Positions 1-10,831 of a DNA stretch of 64,000 nucleotides are shown here, piece by piece. The notes under the pieces were generated by a model, which searched no databases, was not told where the DNA came from, and saw only the letters and a list, made by a program, of their open reading frames with translations. Numbering within the stretch: the first letter of the stretch is position 1; each line of letters begins with the position of its first letter. The stretch is from Darksidea phi. Lineage: Eukaryota > Ascomycota > Dothideomycetes > Pleosporales > Lentitheciaceae. The position numbers and the translations under genes were made by a program. The DNA lies in NCBI GenBank assembly GCA_030770425.1, contig JASJFT010000029.1:62001-126000 (forward strand), given 5' to 3'.

Positions 1-1487
1 GGCCTGCTCGCGGGCATGTAGGGGCAGAGGCTTCATTATTGACAGGGGGGCGAGGGCGTAGGGTAGATGGTACATGTCCTGGCGGAGGAGCGTGTCCGCC
101 GGCCTGCTCGCCAGTATGGCATGGTACGCGACTAGCGGGCGCCGAGCAGCAGCACCGACAGCGATATGCTAGATTGCAACCGCACGGAACATGAGAGCTG
201 AGGAGGACCGCGGGCGGGAGAGTGAATAGCAGCGAGAGGTGAATGGTCCAGCCGGCCAGGAGCCGCTAAGAGTCTACCATTCGACCTCTTCCCCCCGGAC
301 CGTCGACAACCACTCAGCCCGCCAGAGCCACCCTCATTCTCCCTAAACTCCTGAGCCATCGCGGATAAGCAGATTCATCCGTCTGCACTCCTGACAGCCG
401 GCGTCACCGGCGCTCAAAGCAGCAAATGGGTGGCTTATCACGTCCATGGCTGCCTGTAGCCGTGCCAGCTGGCAGCTTTTAATCTGCCTGTCTCATGCCT
501 TGTATCCATGCTCAAGCGAGCCTGCGAATCTGGAAATTCGCCCATTACCGCCAATCAGGCGCAGCGGGCTTTTTGACGTCTTCGTCGTAAAGCTATTACC
601 GACCGCCTGTGGCCTGAGCCGGCCGCCGAGTCAGGGCGACTTTGTGGATGAATAGGCTGCTTCAGTGGCATCGTACATCTCAAAAGGCCATCTACATCGC
701 CCCTATCACTTCCAAAAGGAACCCTCCCGTTTCAAACCACGGCCACAGAGCATGACGGACGCAATTCCATTCCCTCGGCATCTAAGCGATAAATCCGCGG
801 GCCCACCGAACCCCCATCTTGTGGCACCCTAGCATCCGATCAAATTACACAACCTCGCTAACAAACCACCGCCTCCCACAACCTCATGCAAGGTACGCAC
901 TGCCCATTCCACGAAATTGCAGCGGCCGATATCTATCCTATGCGCGCCGCGTTACCGAGGGAGCTGAATGCGACGCCCGCCAGCAAAATGTCGTCATCGA
1001 TCGAGCAAGCAATAATCAACTAGCAGATCCCTAGCTACTATTCTACCGCCCTAGCACCAGTGCCCCGCGGCCTCGAAAGGGGCCATGCGAGGGGTCGATG
1101 GCTTCAGCGGCTGATTATCCTTGCTGAACACGAACCATACGAAAGCTACTGCCCCGGCACCGCATTTTGTTTCGTTTCCTTCATTTAGCGTTGGCATCGT
1201 GTGCTATATATATAACTTCCTTTCCTATCCCTCATCATATGTTCATCGTAAAAGGGAAGAAAATCCCATCCCCTCACCCTTGAGTTGCAAACGCCGAGCG
1301 CTGAGAGCAGCCATTTTAACCTGGCAGAACAATACAAAGATATTTGCTCAATCTCTTCGCCCAGCTCGTTATACATACCCGCGCAGTAAGGATGCGTCCT
1401 GTAACCCGATTCTCCGCGCAACCAGCAGCGGGAAAATATATATATATACACCGAAACTATCAATGAAGAAGAAAGGATGAAAGGCGC
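1..1487. other. Left-edge stretch without a supported gene
   Basis: I find only short overlapping open frames on both strands here, with no recognisable domain and no convincing splice structure. It lies downstream of the membrane-protein gene that ends at 1488. A short TA dinucleotide run sits near 1434-1449. The far left could hold the end of a gene lying mostly outside the window, but nothing supports that. Confidence 0.5.
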
Positions 1488-2528
1488 TTACACATTCGTT
1501 CTCCCAACAACAGGATCCTGCTGGTACGATATATCCGACACAGCACTCAGATCATCTCTACTCCGCCTCCAAGTAGACCCTGCAACATCCGATACCGCAT
1601 CGTCAGCCCTTGGATCGTCGAACGGTGATGGCACCGGCTGTCCTCGAATACCCGTCAGCTCTGACTGCGACAACGGGGCTGGTAGTGATTGAGGTACACG
1701 AAGGCTCGTGTCACGCGACAATGGGGCAATACTGCGAGGATAGTATGGTGGAGGCGGTTCTTCGTTGAGGCTGTTGCCGTCTGCGAAGGGGTCGCCTAGA
1801 CCGGTGCGCTCATTTGATCGTACGGACAAGATATCGGAGGTGTCGATGCCGGTGAAGTAGTTGTTGTTAGAGCCAGATATTGGGCCTAGAATAATGGGCT
1901 GAGGTGAGATTGGCGTCGTTGGTGACAGATTGGTCGGAGGAGTTGGTCGTGATAACGGGCGTGCTGGCGGGGGTGGTGATGCTAGGTATGCTTGCGTGGT
2001 ATTTGGACTCCTCGATTTCATCTCTTGCACCTTGGCTTGGGCGGTGGCGATCTGCTTTTGCTTCCTGCGCTTTCGCACGCAGAAGAAGACAAAGGCACCG
2101 ATAATTGCTAGGACAACGATCGGTACGATGGCTGCGACGGCGATGGGTGGGCGGTGCTTCGATTCAGACTTCTCGTGCGGGTAGTTACTGTGACCATTGG
2201 CACTTGTCGCCGAAGGGGGCGGGTAATCCTCCGTTGGCAGAGGGGTCGGTGTCGGAGTAGATGAGCCAGAGTTCTCGGGCCAGGCCGACCTCGTGAGTGT
2301 AAATCCTGGCGGCCATTTCGACACGTACTCTGACAAATGCGCTGGCAAGGAGTCATATGTAGGATAGGGCAAATTATCGTCGTTGGTCACAACCGGATTA
2401 TACCCAATAGGCGGTACTGACGGTGTGGGAAGGCCGGTCTGCTTGTCATCATCGACAGTCTCAGACATGAAGTGCGAAAACGGATTCTCATCCTCCTTCT
2501 CTTTAGCCGCTTCCCAAGGCGGGGTCAT
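1488..2528 (-). CDS. Single-pass membrane protein, fungal, unknown function
   Basis: I choose the ATG at 2528, which begins MTPPWEAAKEKEDENPF, giving about 346 residues. The frame stays open 31 codons further upstream to 2621. The outer half is rich in Pro, Ser and Thr. One membrane segment follows near residues 140-165 (IAVAAIVPIVVLAIIGAFVF), then a basic stop-transfer KRRKQK and a long disordered, proline-rich tail with PPPPARP and PPPPYYP stretches that could bind SH3 or WW domains. There is no clear signal peptide, so it may insert through a signal anchor. The layout resembles the Ser/Thr-rich single-pass proteins of fungi (Mid2/Axl2-like in shape only). The stop codon lies in a donor-like TGTAAGC, so a further 3' exon cannot be excluded. 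It is probably a real gene; its function is unknown. Confidence 0.75.
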   Translation of the reverse strand: MTPPWEAAKEKEDENPFSHFMSETVDDDKQTGLPTPSVPPIGYNPVVTNDDNLPYPTYDSLPAHLSEYVSKWPPGFTLTRSAWPENSGSSTPTPTPLPTEDYPPPSATSANGHSNYPHEKSESKHRPPIAVAAIVPIVVLAIIGAFVFFCVRKRRKQKQIATAQAKVQEMKSRSPNTTQAYLASPPPPARPLSRPTPPTNLSPTTPISPQPIILGPISGSNNNYFTGIDTSDILSVRSNERTGLGDPFADGNSLNEEPPPPYYPRSIAPLSRDTSLRVPQSLPAPLSQSELTGIRGQPVPSPFDDPRADDAVSDVAGSTWRRSRDDLSAVSDISYQQDPVVGRTNV

Positions 2529-3683
2529 GGTGACTTCGACCAAGCTGATACAAGGAGTGGCACGGAGCGTAGAAACCTCTCTTGACCGATAGCGACGCGA
2601 GTTGGCGAAGTTGATGGACACCCTGTTGTCGCACTCGGCAGTAGGTTTCCCTTCGCTTCAGCAATAGTGACCGGGGCAACGTCTAACGTAATAACTGCGA
2701 TCTCGTTGCTTTGTCGTGCTTGCTAGTGAGCGGGGCCGGCCGATGGTGTGGTCTTGTGTCTTGCCCCAGGAAACACGGCCTTCGACGTCGGCAGAGCGAG
2801 ATATCGACGGGGCGCCCGATAGTCAAGCACTGTCCAGACGCAAGTCACAGAAAGCGCGAGTGAAAGTGAGGTGAGGAAGAGGCTTTCCCAAGAGCGAAGA
2901 GACTGGGAAAGGGCCAGCTGGAAATGCCCGTGGTGCAGGGAGGCTGACCTGCACCAACAGCCCGGTTGGCCCACGTTGGTGATGATGGCGGGCTGCACAG
3001 CCTCTCTCCAAGTTGCGGATGGCGGAATCCACAGCCCCCCACTCGCTCGGAAAGAGGCCACTGTCGATCTTCTCAGCCTTGGCTCGGGAACGAATACCCC
3101 TCCCGACGAAACGAAACGCTCTCGGGCAGCGTAGGAACTCGTCCGGAAGTCGGCAGATGTTGTCTTTTGTTCTTGTCCAGCACCCAAGCCTCAGCACACC
3201 TTGCCGATCCTCGTATGGCCAGTCTGCTGGATTGGTGCTCCGACGTGGCAGCCCTGCCCACCCGGCCAACCTCTCATCGACAACAAGCCTGGGCGGGGTT
3301 CCGTTCCGCTCAGTAGCTCCGCACATGCATACATGCAGACCAGTGTTTCGCAAAACGATAACTTACCTAGTCCAGTCGCGCATGACGGAAGTGGTACATG
3401 ATGTAACTGAGCGATTGGTACCCACAGCCATCATCCTTGCCGCACTTCGGCTCCGCTCTCCAAAGAGCCGAACAATATTAACTTTCAAGAGTATGTATAC
3501 CTGTGGAGTTGAGGATGGGTCCAAAGTAGATGGCGTAAAGAGAGTCGTTTGTGGCGCTTAGGCTGAGTAATCGCTCTTCACATGCTTGGCTAGCGTCATC
3601 GCCGCAAACTCGGTTCATCTTCCAAGTCTCCACGATGCCGTCTCTAATCCATCCGCTGCCGAATACCTGTGTGAACACATTTA
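2529..3683. other. Divergent intergenic region
   Basis: This separates the membrane-protein gene (-) from the Aim3-like gene (+) and should carry both promoters. Open frames of 150-180 codons occur on both strands across 2723-3561 but overlap each other, have random-looking composition and show no domain. I treat them as chance frames in GC-rich DNA. Confidence 0.5.
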
Positions 3684-4869
3684 ATGAGCGGCTTAAAGGA
3701 TATCGCCAAGAACGGGTGGCATCCCAAGGGGAGGGAGGGAGGAAAAGAGAGCTGGAGGAGTGACAACAAGGGAATTAACACTGTGGTTTGTCTCCACCCT
3801 ACTTCCGACAGTCCCACTGTGACTAACTTTCGAGCAGGCAGGATGGATGGGCAAAGGGAAATCGTCCAGTGCTAGCGACGCCGCCTACGAACACCAGTCT
3901 GCACCTTTGTCCAGTCTGAAAGATCCCGCATCGTTCGCCCCACCTCCCAAGCATATCAAGTACCATGGAGCAGCAGCAGCCTCCGCAAGCTCAAGCTCGA
4001 TACCTGCGAATAGCAGCCGATTTGGGGCGCCAAGGGCGAGAGACGAGGAAGCGAGCAGACCGCCTTCAGGACCATACATTGTGGATACGACGGGGTTGGA
4101 CACAGCACATCTGCCCACACCTACTTTTCGACCGGATCATGCTTCCTCCCCAAGTACAACGGCACCCGCGAAGCCCAAGCCGTCGCTGCCACCGAGACTC
4201 CCTCCGCGGCAGAACGAGTATCCAGATGCCCACACACCGGCTCCTCCACCACCGTACAGTGAGACGGCCGAGGACACTGCCGTCTCACAAAGCCACCTCA
4301 ATCAAGGAGCGCTGTCACGGCTTGGAGGAGCTGGTATATCAGTGCCCGCGTTCGACATTGGCCGCAATGCTCCGCCGCCCGTGCCTCCTCGTCAAAATCC
4401 ATTGCCTGCGCCTGCTCCTCCAGCCGCAACAGAACCAAATCGCAAACCGCAACTCAACGAGCTTCAGTCTGGGGGTGCTAGGATGTCAACGCCGCCGACC
4501 GAAGCCCCTAAACTCGGCACAACGTGGGCTGAAAAGCAAGCTGCGCTCAAGACCGCTAGCAATCTGCGTGACAACCCATCGAAGGTGACGCTTTCCGACG
4601 CGAGAAGCGCAGCCTCGACAGCCAACAACTTTCGCCAGCGGCATGGAGAACAAGCGGCGGCAGGATGGCGAACAGCGAGCGGCTTGAATCAGAAATATGG
4701 AATCACCACCGAGGCGGGCAGTCGTGCGTCATCATCCTCTACGCCTCCACCTCCGCAATCACCCGCACATGGCGGCGTTGGCAAGAAGCCACCCCCTCCA
4801 CCACCGAAGAAGAAAGAGCTTACTGGAGATCCGCCGCCGATCCCCTTGGGCAGCAAACCAAAGTTTTAG
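3684..4869 (+). CDS. Aim3-like proline-rich adaptor protein
   Basis: Two exons, 3684-3785 and 3838-4869, flank a 52-bp intron (GTTTGT donor, GACTAAC branch, GAGCAG acceptor), giving 377 residues. The ATG at 3847 is internal: exon 1 supplies MSGLKDIAKNGWHPKG through INTV, which joins in frame to AGWMGKGK. The body is low-complexity and proline-rich, with several PPxPPR-type SH3 ligand motifs (PSLPPRLPPR, PPPVPPRQ) and a PPPPPPKKK stretch near the C-terminus. A conserved-looking block, TWAEKQAALKTASNLR followed by SDARSAASTANNFRQRHG, lies around residues 257-300. From memory, the N-terminus and this block match fungal Aim3-type proteins, which in yeast associate with the SH3 protein Rvs167 at actin patches. 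That assignment is inference; the gene itself is well supported. Confidence 0.85.
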
Positions 4870-5896
4870 CCTTCGAGTGGCGTGGCCAATATTTTTGTGG
4901 TCTTGCAGCGTATTGCCTTGTCCGATGTACTACAGATATGATTCGTCTCCCTGAAGACATATTCCGATGGTGTCTGAGCTCTCGGGATATTCGTCCGATG
5001 CAAGTCAATAGCCAGGGTTTGTGTTTCTGTTGAGCGAACGACGCATGCGCTGCCGCCGCGAGAGATGGCGTTCCCGGTGCATGTGTTGGGCGGTGCTAAG
5101 AAGGTCTTGATATCAACACGGAGCTAGAGGTCAACGGATTGATTCCGTTGGCGCTAGGCTTGCGAGTCAATTCGGGCTAGAATAAGCTTCAGAACGGGCG
5201 TAGTGGTCGGGTGGGGAGAAGGTTACGTATGCGGTCCGGGCGCTCGAGGACCGTGGCCACTCGCGTGTCTGCTCTGCAGCCTCGGCACGGCTCCCTGGAG
5301 CCAATCGCGACCTGCCAAGCAGCCGTGCCTGCGTAAATTTCCAACAAGACGTTTGCCCTTTTTTCTTGGTAACCCTCCATCGTCACCCCTCAAAATCAAC
5401 GGGCACAGCACGCTGCGAGCTTTCTCTGCCACACCCGCTCCCGCACTCGTGCCTCCTCGATCCCTCCGCCTCTTGGCCCTATTTTGTCCTCTCCGGCCGC
5501 GCCCAAGCCGCCCCAGCAACGCCTCACGCGCAAAATCCACCAAGAGCGTATGTCTTTCACTTCGATTCTCCAGCATGAGCACCGAGGCACTGACCGTGGG
5601 CTTATAGGACAGTGCATCGTCTAGCCATTGGCCCTCTCCGACCCCATATTCTTTCTCTATCGCACACACGGAAGCTCCGGGAAACCGCTCGAATCTTTTC
5701 CCTCACCGCCTCCTCCCACTGCGGAACACTACTCGTGCCTACGGCACTCCGTCGTGTAACAGCACCACTGAAGGCTGCTGTGCCACATCCACTACCCTCT
5801 GGACCCGAAGCCCTCGAGACTTGGCTGCCTCGCATCCGTTCGACCGCTATCGGCGCATTCCGCATTCTTCTCAATATCTCCATACACAACTTCACC
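4870..5896. other. Intergenic region upstream of the elongase
   Basis: No gene recognised. From 5612 to the chosen elongase start the sequence is open in the elongase frame, encoding an arginine-rich stretch. I read it as 5' leader, but an N-terminally longer isoform is possible. Confidence 0.5.
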
Positions 5897-7648
5897 ATGT
5901 CTGGCGCAGGACCAAGCCTGTACCCGGGCGAGCTGCCGTCGTGGGCTGTCTTCAAGTTCCCACCCGACCCAGCACCACCTGCGATACCGCCGCCTGCAGA
6001 ATACGGGACCTGGAGGAGCCCTTTCCCCATCGACGGCGATGTCTACAATGCCGTTCTATCTCCATACGTGCCTTTGGCCATCGCAACTGTATACGCTACA
6101 ACCATTTCGTTTCTGAATTGGTGGAACCGTAAGCATGGGAACAAGCCGTGGGCCATCAGCAAGACGCGCCCCTTCTTCGTCTTTGTCATCTTCCACAATG
6201 TCCTCCTGGCCGTCTACTCGGCTGTCACTTGCGTTGCCATGTTCCGCACTCTCAAACACTCGTTCCCCCACTACTCTGAGCCCAACTCTGTTGTCGGAAC
6301 CGTGGACGCGCTCTGCAAGATGCAGGGGCCGCGTGGACTTGGCGATGCGGTGACCTTCAACCCCCACACCAATACTTGGGAGAGCAAAAATTCGATGATC
6401 AATCTGGCTCCTTCGGGGCTTCCTGACTCTACCGATGTCGGCAGGATCTGGAATGAGGGTCTTGCCTGGTGGGGTTGGTGGTTCTACCTCTCCAAGTTTT
6501 ACGAAGTCATTGACACTGCCATTATCATCATGAAGGGTAAGCGCAGTACCACTCTCCAGACGTACCACCACGCCGGCGCTATGCTGAGCATGTGGTCTGG
6601 CATGCGCTACATGTCCTCTCCCATCTGGCTGTTTGTCATCTATAACTCCGGAATCCATGCTATGATGGTAAGTGTCCCATGAGCGGCTTCCCTGCGTGTT
6701 GCGCTGATGCCGTTACAGTATACCTACTACACCGTCTCTGCCCTCGGGTTCCGCGTCCCGCAGGCCATCAAGCGCACCCTTACCACCATGCAGATCACAC
6801 AGTTCATCGTCGGCGTCGTGTTCGCTGCCTGCCATCTCTTCGTTTCGTACACTGTGCCTGTCTCGGTCGCATACTCGGTCACGGAGAAGGTTCTGTCGAA
6901 CCTAAACGGCACTTCAATCGCCTCCGCCGCCTCCTCGATGACCAGCTCTGCCGCTCTCCCCCCAGCAACCGGTGCCGCTATCGCTTTCCTCAAAAAGCTA
7001 ATATACCGCGCAGCTGGCGACGAGGGCCTCGCCGAGAACGTCCTTGAGCCCGGCGCACCTTCCCCAGTCTCCTACGTAGCAGCAACAGTGACGAACCAGC
7101 CAGAGCATGTTATGCACAACACTGTCAATCGCATCGTCTATCGTACTGAGTACCAGCACGTCCCCTGCGTCGATACCTCCGGCCAAGCCTTCGCTATCTA
7201 CCTTAACATGATTTACCTCGCCCCGCTCACCGGCCTCTTCATGCGCTTCTTCGTCAAATCGTATCTCAAGCGCACCTCTCCCACTACCCGACACCCCGCT
7301 CGTCACGACGCTTTCGCTAAATCTACTCGTGACGCTATGCGTGGCGTTGACCGCGAAATCGAGTCGCTCGGCAAGTCTGCCGAAGACGGCGTCAGCACCG
7401 CCATTATGAACGGCGCTTCTGCCCTCCGCGGTCGCACTGCCAAGATTGCCAGCGGTGACCGTCATGGTTCACTCTCACCTGAGAACAAGAAGTTTGTGGA
7501 CTCTTTCAAGGGAAGGGTAAGCCAGGAGCTCGAGAAGATCGGTGAGGGGGAAGAGGCGGCGAAGACCAGGGCGAGGGAGGTTGCTAAAAAGGTGGCAGAT
7601 AATGCTGCTAAGGGTGAGAAGAAGGAGATCCAGGACAACGAGGCATAG
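5897..7648 (+). CDS. Fatty acid elongase, ELO family
   Basis: Two exons, 5897-6667 and 6719-7648, flank a 51-bp intron (GTAAGT donor, TTACAG acceptor), giving 566 residues. The start is the ATG in CACCATGTCTGGC. ELO proteins are ER membrane condensing enzymes (3-ketoacyl-CoA synthases) that add two carbons to acyl-CoA. Hydrophobic segments are visible around residues 53-75 and 92-115 and in the WWGWWFYLSKFYEVIDTAI region, followed by the catalytic box as LQTYHHAG. The usual first histidine of HxxHH is glutamine here. Such a Q is known in some ELO subgroups, for example delta-9 elongases, so activity is still likely. The intron falls between HAMM and YTYY inside the conserved core. The C-terminal 130 residues or so are a charged Lys/Glu/Ala-rich extension, longer than in yeast ELO proteins. 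The substrate cannot be told. Confidence 0.92.
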
Positions 7649-8102
7649 ATGATGATGCTAAGCGGCCCTGTTTTACTTTGCGCTTTGGGTGGCGAGGGGC
7701 TAGACTGGCACGAGGGGATTTAGGATCGGGAGGGAGAATTTCGGCAAGTACTGCGTAGACTGCTAATTATGAGGAGGTAGTAGCTCCATGATGATTATCC
7801 TCCAGGTACCACAAGTCCTGGGGGGTGGGTTTTGTTCCCCTCTTCTTGTACATGCATAATGTCGGCGCTAGCGTCAAAATAATAGACTAGGAATTTCAAT
7901 AGTCTAAGGTGGAGAGAACTCTCGCAAGAGGAGAGCGCGGATGGATAAAGCTAATATTGTTTCTTATGGGATTTCCAAAACAATACAATCATTGTAATGC
8001 TTTAATGACGCCTTTTATGCCTAGTACAGTGAGTGATTCTAGCTCGATGGAGAGTTTATAAGTCTGTTTTCGACCAATGTTGACCCATACGAGATGCGTA
8101 CT
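7649..8102. other. Convergent 3' region between elongase and APC10
   Basis: This holds the 3' untranslated sequence of two converging genes. It has AT-rich patches around 7960-8010 and no other feature I can support. Confidence 0.5.
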
Positions 8103-9543
8103 TTATCGTATGGATGGTTCAGCCATCCACTCACTCCTCGTCAAACCACCCATCCTTCTCCTCCCCTCTTTTCCGATACCCTCACCTGTTTCTGCTCCTT
8201 CTGCCCCTCGAACAGAAACCATCGTCTTCTTGGCCTCCCCCTCATTGTCCCTAGCAAAGATCTGCAACCCACGCAGATGCGTGTCCTTGCCGTTCTGGTG
8301 GTTCTCTAGAATCTTGATCTGCACAAGGTGGCAACGCAGTACAGGAGTTTTGGGTTTCCGCGTGCGCTGTTGGGGGTGCGGGGACGTGTTGGGAGAGAGC
8401 GGGGTGAATGGCTGGCGAGGTTGAGGACGGGGAAGGGTGGGCGTGGCTTGATGGGGATGAGGAAGATGGGGGATTTGTGGGTCCAGGAGCATAGGCTCAG
8501 GGTCTAATGTCGCGGCCAAAGGCGCGGTCGTCCTAGATGGTGGCGGTTCTGCTGGCACGGCGTTCTCGGAGTCGGACACGTCATGGGCGTGCGTTGGAGC
8601 CATGGGTAGACCGAGTCCGGCGTGTTGACGCTGTCTTATATGCCCGTCTATGACATCTGCCCCATTCTCATCGGCGTCATCGTCGTCATCCTCATCATCG
8701 TCGTCGTCGTCAGATTCCTCGTCGCTATCCGCCTCTCCCACGCCCTCAAAATCCGCCCAGACCCAGCCTCTCGGACTCTCCAACCGCATTTCGCCCCACT
8801 CCACCAGGTCATTCATACCACTTCCTGCCAGCAGCACAATCCTCGTCGGCGTATAGCTCTCATCGGCTACAAAATCCAAGTACAGTCTAAGACCCACGAT
8901 ACGCACCAACTTGAAGAAGTGGATGTTCAAGTAATGCGGTTGGGGCCCGTCGGATTGCCAGAAGAAGGAAGTTGAGGGGTGACGCAATTGCGGGATTGAG
9001 CAACCGGGTTTGCTGGAGGAGGCGGTCCAGGAGGCGAGGGTGGATATTTCGCGGTAGTGAGGCGGGGGGGCGGAGGAGGCGGGGAAGGAGGGCGATGCTG
9101 TGGGCGACATCAGTTTTTGAGGGTATTTGAGCTGCTTGTGTTTGGAGTGGATTATGGGGATAGGAGGGGAATTAAGAGGAAGGCGAGGGCTTGAAAGAAG
9201 TTTGGAAACCCAATGCCACGCCTACGCAATTCAAGCATGATCATAGAGCAGTGGCTAGCCAAAGCAAATGACAAGATTTCCAAAATCGAAACATCGCAAA
9301 ACGGAACGAGTAAACTCTGGACCGAACTCGCAGCGGAGTGTGAAAACCTGATAACTCACCAAGCGGCTCTTCATCCTCCTCACCTTCCTCATCTCCTTCC
9401 ATCTCTGGCATTCCCTGCTCAATGCCTTCCTCCTCTTCCTCACCACCGCCTTCCTCTACATACTCTCCCTCACTTTCGGAGAAGGGCTCTTCTGGGGATG
9501 GTTGGGGAGGTGGTTGCGCTCTGCGGCGGAGTGACGGCGGCAT
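8103..9543 (-). CDS. APC10: Anaphase-promoting complex subunit 10 (DOC domain)
   Basis: APC10/Doc1 helps the anaphase-promoting ubiquitin ligase recruit substrates in the nucleus. The DOC jelly-roll is clear: REISTLASWTASSSKPGC, then FWQSDGPQPHYLNIHFFK, LRLYLDFVADESYTPTRI, and near the end HLVQIKILENHQNGKDTHLRG. The protein ends in Ile-Arg, the known IR tail by which Apc10 docks on TPR subunits such as Cdc27. My model has exon 1 at 9360-9543, which encodes an acidic Glu/Gly-rich leader, a 262-bp intron (GTGAGT donor at 9359, CCACAG acceptor at 9098), and exon 2 at 8103-9097, giving about 392 residues. The intron is long for this window; a start at the ATG at 9110 without exon 1 is the alternative. 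An Asp-rich insert (runs of D/E) interrupts the DOC fold around residue 190. Domain call certain, 5' end less so. Confidence 0.85.
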
Positions 9544-10831
9544 ATTCCGGGGTAACGGAGGGGGGGTGGTTTGGTAAGGATGGACGGCTGTAGGTCCAGA
9601 TGTCGGAGGGCTCTAGATTTGATGGATACCAGGGTAATCCAGTAGCAAATAAATTCGGCAATTGAAAGCCAAGGCACGTCAAGATGGAAAATGCAGACGC
9701 GGCAAGTGCGAGTATGTTAGTGAATGTTTCCTTTACCTGTGCTTCCGCTCTTTATATTGGACGCTTCCAGGTGCAACAACCTTACACTGAAACAACGGAG
9801 AGCGCGGGCTTTGCTGCTCTAAAAGGTCTGGGTACTAAGGTGTTTGCCGATATTAAAAGGTGTTGTTGTCTGTACGGGTGTAAGGAAAGGATGTGTAGAC
9901 CATCGCGTCGCTTTGAAGTTCGCGAGATGACTAGCCTTAATTGGAGTTAGCGTGAGTCACCTCGATGTTAATTCGAGTGCTAGATGGCGCGCGCATTGAA
10001 GCATTGATACACGCATGTCACGAGCATTGTATATTTAGCATTGGCGCTTATTCCCTAGTTTCAGTGGTTCTTGCTATCTTAACGTCTGTGGGTGTGCGGT
10101 TGCACTTGAGCATGGGTAAGGTGCCATTTTCACGCATGGTCCGGGCGTTCGGGAAGTCTCTCAGCTTTCCCCTTGCTAGACCGCTGTCCCCCTTAGACAT
10201 CGAACAGGTATTATCGCATTGTTCACGACATATGTGCACTTCTGCGCCATCATCTCGTATTTCTACCAACCATGACGCGGCTCATCTTCTCATTTGCGTC
10301 TCTTCGTAACGCAACGTTTCGCGCAAATAGCCTGCCTAGGATTGAACAGTCGACTACTGTTTGCTATTTTCAGTTCTTCTTTCTTCATTCAAACCTGCGG
10401 CTAAGTTAGCGCCTACGCAGAACTTGCGACAAAACAAATTCCCCCCTAGCATCACATGCTGTGACCAACAGCTTCTTCCCAAACGGGAAGCAATCCTATT
10501 TTGATACTACACCTCCATGTCGTACAAGTAGTCGCCAACCTTTCAAATGACCGGGATCGGTTTCGTCATCGCTTCATGTTACCACGGTTCGGAACGGAAC
10601 CGGACATCTGGCGCGGTGAAACCACGGTATATCCTCCCAAGCCACCGCCATGGGCATTCGGCCATCCGTTCGGCTTGCTATCGAAATTCTGTTTGCTTTC
10701 TTCTGCTCCCATCTTCTTTGTCGAGGCAAGACCTTATCCGTACAGCTTCACGTCTTTGATGACCTACAGTCTCACGAACTGCCGCCGGCTGGTTCGAGAT
10801 ACTAAACTTACGTTTGCCCTTTGTTAACTGA
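9544..10831. other. Intergenic region without a supported gene
   Basis: Only short frames with no domain or splice support. This is the promoter side of both APC10 (-) and the rhodopsin-fold gene (+). Confidence 0.5.

Noticed and set aside
2723..3561. Overlapping frames of 150-180 codons on both strands
   Set aside because: They lie antisense to each other in GC-rich DNA, show no domain or splice logic, and sit in a divergent promoter region.
8670..8715. Trinucleotide (TCG/TCA) microsatellite
   Set aside because: It is the coding sequence of the Asp-rich insert in APC10 rather than an independent repeat.
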